Position numbers and translations under genes: made by a program. DNA of 45,191 nucleotides from DATKQI01 sp035532755 (lineage in GTDB: Bacteria > Pseudomonadota > Alphaproteobacteria > Acetobacterales > Acetobacteraceae), in contig DATKQI010000103.1 of assembly GCA_035532755.1 (NCBI GenBank), forward strand, positions 1-45,191, given 5' to 3'. Of this stretch, positions 44,655-45,191 are shown piece after piece. Under the pieces are notes generated by a model. It ran no database searches. It was not told the DNA's origin and saw only the letters and a list, made by a program, of their open reading frames with translations. Positions within the stretch are counted from its first letter, which is position 1. Every line of letters begins with the position of its first letter.

Positions 44655-45191
44655 TCAGTCGGCCGCTTCGGCCAGTTGCCCGCCGAAATCTTCCGGGAAA
44701 TGGGTCAGCGCACTCATCACCGGATATGGGGTCAACCCGCCAAGCGCGCAAAGCGAGCCGAATTTCATCGTCGCGCACAGATCTTCGAGCAGCGCGAGGT
44801 TCTCCGCCCGCCGCTCCCCGGCAATGATCCGGTCGATCACCTCCGCCCCGCGCACGGCGCCGATCCGGCAGGGCGTGCACTTGCCGCAGGATTCGATCGC
44901 GCAGAACTGCATCGCGAAGCGCGCCTGCTTCGCCATGTCCACCGTGTCGTCGAACACAACGAGCCCGCCATGGCCGATCAGCCCGTCGCGCGCGGCGAAT
45001 GCCTCGTAGTCATATGGGGTGTCGAACAGCGCGCGCGGGAAATATGCCCCCAGCGGCCCGCCTGCCTGCACCGCCCGCACCGGCCGGCCGGTCGCGGTGC
45101 CGCCGCCCACATCATCCACCAGTTCGCCCAGCGTCATGCCGAACGCGGCCTCGAACAATCCGCCATGCTTGATGTTGCCGGCAAGCTGGAT
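44655..45191 (-). CDS. fdsB: Formate dehydrogenase beta subunit FdsB (C-terminal part; start outside window)
   Basis: The frame is open to the window edge, giving 178 C-terminal residues. It shows the NuoF-like end: GGTATGRPVRAVQAGGPLGAYFP, then GLVVFDDTVDMAKQARFAMQFCAIESCGKCTPCRIGAVRGAEVI, and LCATMKFGSLCALGGLTPYPVMSAL. The ESCGKCTPCR and later Cys coordinate a [4Fe-4S] cluster. The FMN and NAD sites would be in the missing part. FdsB passes electrons from FdsA to NAD. The likely fdsG gene should lie beyond the window. Confidence 0.93.
   Translation of the reverse strand: MQLAGNIKHGGLFEAAFGMTLGELVDDVGGGTATGRPVRAVQAGGPLGAYFPRALFDTPYDYEAFAARDGLIGHGGLVVFDDTVDMAKQARFAMQFCAIESCGKCTPCRIGAVRGAEVIDRIIAGERRAENLALLEDLCATMKFGSLCALGGLTPYPVMSALTHFPEDFGGQLAEAAD

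Overview
This is a GC-rich window in which nearly every gene abuts or overlaps its neighbour. It most resembles an alphaproteobacterium, probably Rhodospirillales/Acetobacteraceae. The reasons are the rhizobial-type imp gene order of the secretion cluster, the pairing of a filamentous-haemagglutinin-like adhesin with a CHAT protein, and the fdsBACD formate dehydrogenase operon. The family-level assignment is an inference. No tRNA, rRNA, CRISPR array or insertion sequence was seen.

The core of the window (about 5.9-37.0 kb) is a complete type VI secretion system (T6SS). All thirteen core parts are present: TssA, B, C, Hcp(D), E, F, G, ClpV(H), VgrG(I), J, K, L and M, plus PAAR. They lie in three transcriptional blocks. 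Block 1 (minus, 20.75 to 9.9 kb) is tssA, tssB, tssC, a second tssC-like gene (impD-like), tagJ, tssE, tssF, tssG and a SAM methyltransferase with a regulatory domain. Block 2 (plus, 21.0-24.2 kb) is clpV and hcp, diverging from tssA. Block 3 (minus, 36.9 to 24.3 kb) is vgrG, a DUF6931-like gene, PAAR, the FHA gene tagH, tssJ, tssK, an OmpA-extended tssL, tssM, tagF and a PP2C phosphatase. Hcp and the phosphatase converge on a strong hairpin. With the Ser/Thr kinase at 6-8 kb, the FHA protein, the phosphatase, TagF and a candidate phosphothreonine site in TssL, this is a full threonine-phosphorylation control circuit.

Upstream (1-8 kb, plus strand) the 3' part of a large repetitive adhesin is followed 2 nt later by a lipoprotein with TPRs and a CHAT (caspase-like) protease domain, and 33 nt after that by the transmembrane kinase. 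The adhesin-CHAT lipoprotein-kinase row looks like one operon and sits directly against the T6SS. A short minus-strand unit (9.9-8.1 kb) encodes a secreted OmpA-like protein and a membrane-anchored HExxH metallopeptidase. The main candidates for undescribed biology are the CHAT lipoprotein next to the adhesin, the T6SS-linked methyltransferase, the anchored metallopeptidase, and a 28-bp triple repeat that rebuilds the tssE/tssF stop-start junction.

Downstream (37.2-45.2 kb, minus strand) is a metabolic region: the end of fdsB, then fdsA, fdhD (fdsC) and fdsD for NAD-dependent formate dehydrogenase. Next come an OxlT-like oxalate/formate MFS transporter, its 43-residue companion membrane peptide, an aldo/keto reductase and an amidohydrolase-type lactonase. 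Oxalate/formate uptake and formate oxidation fit together; the last two genes look like a sugar dehydrogenase/lactonase pair.
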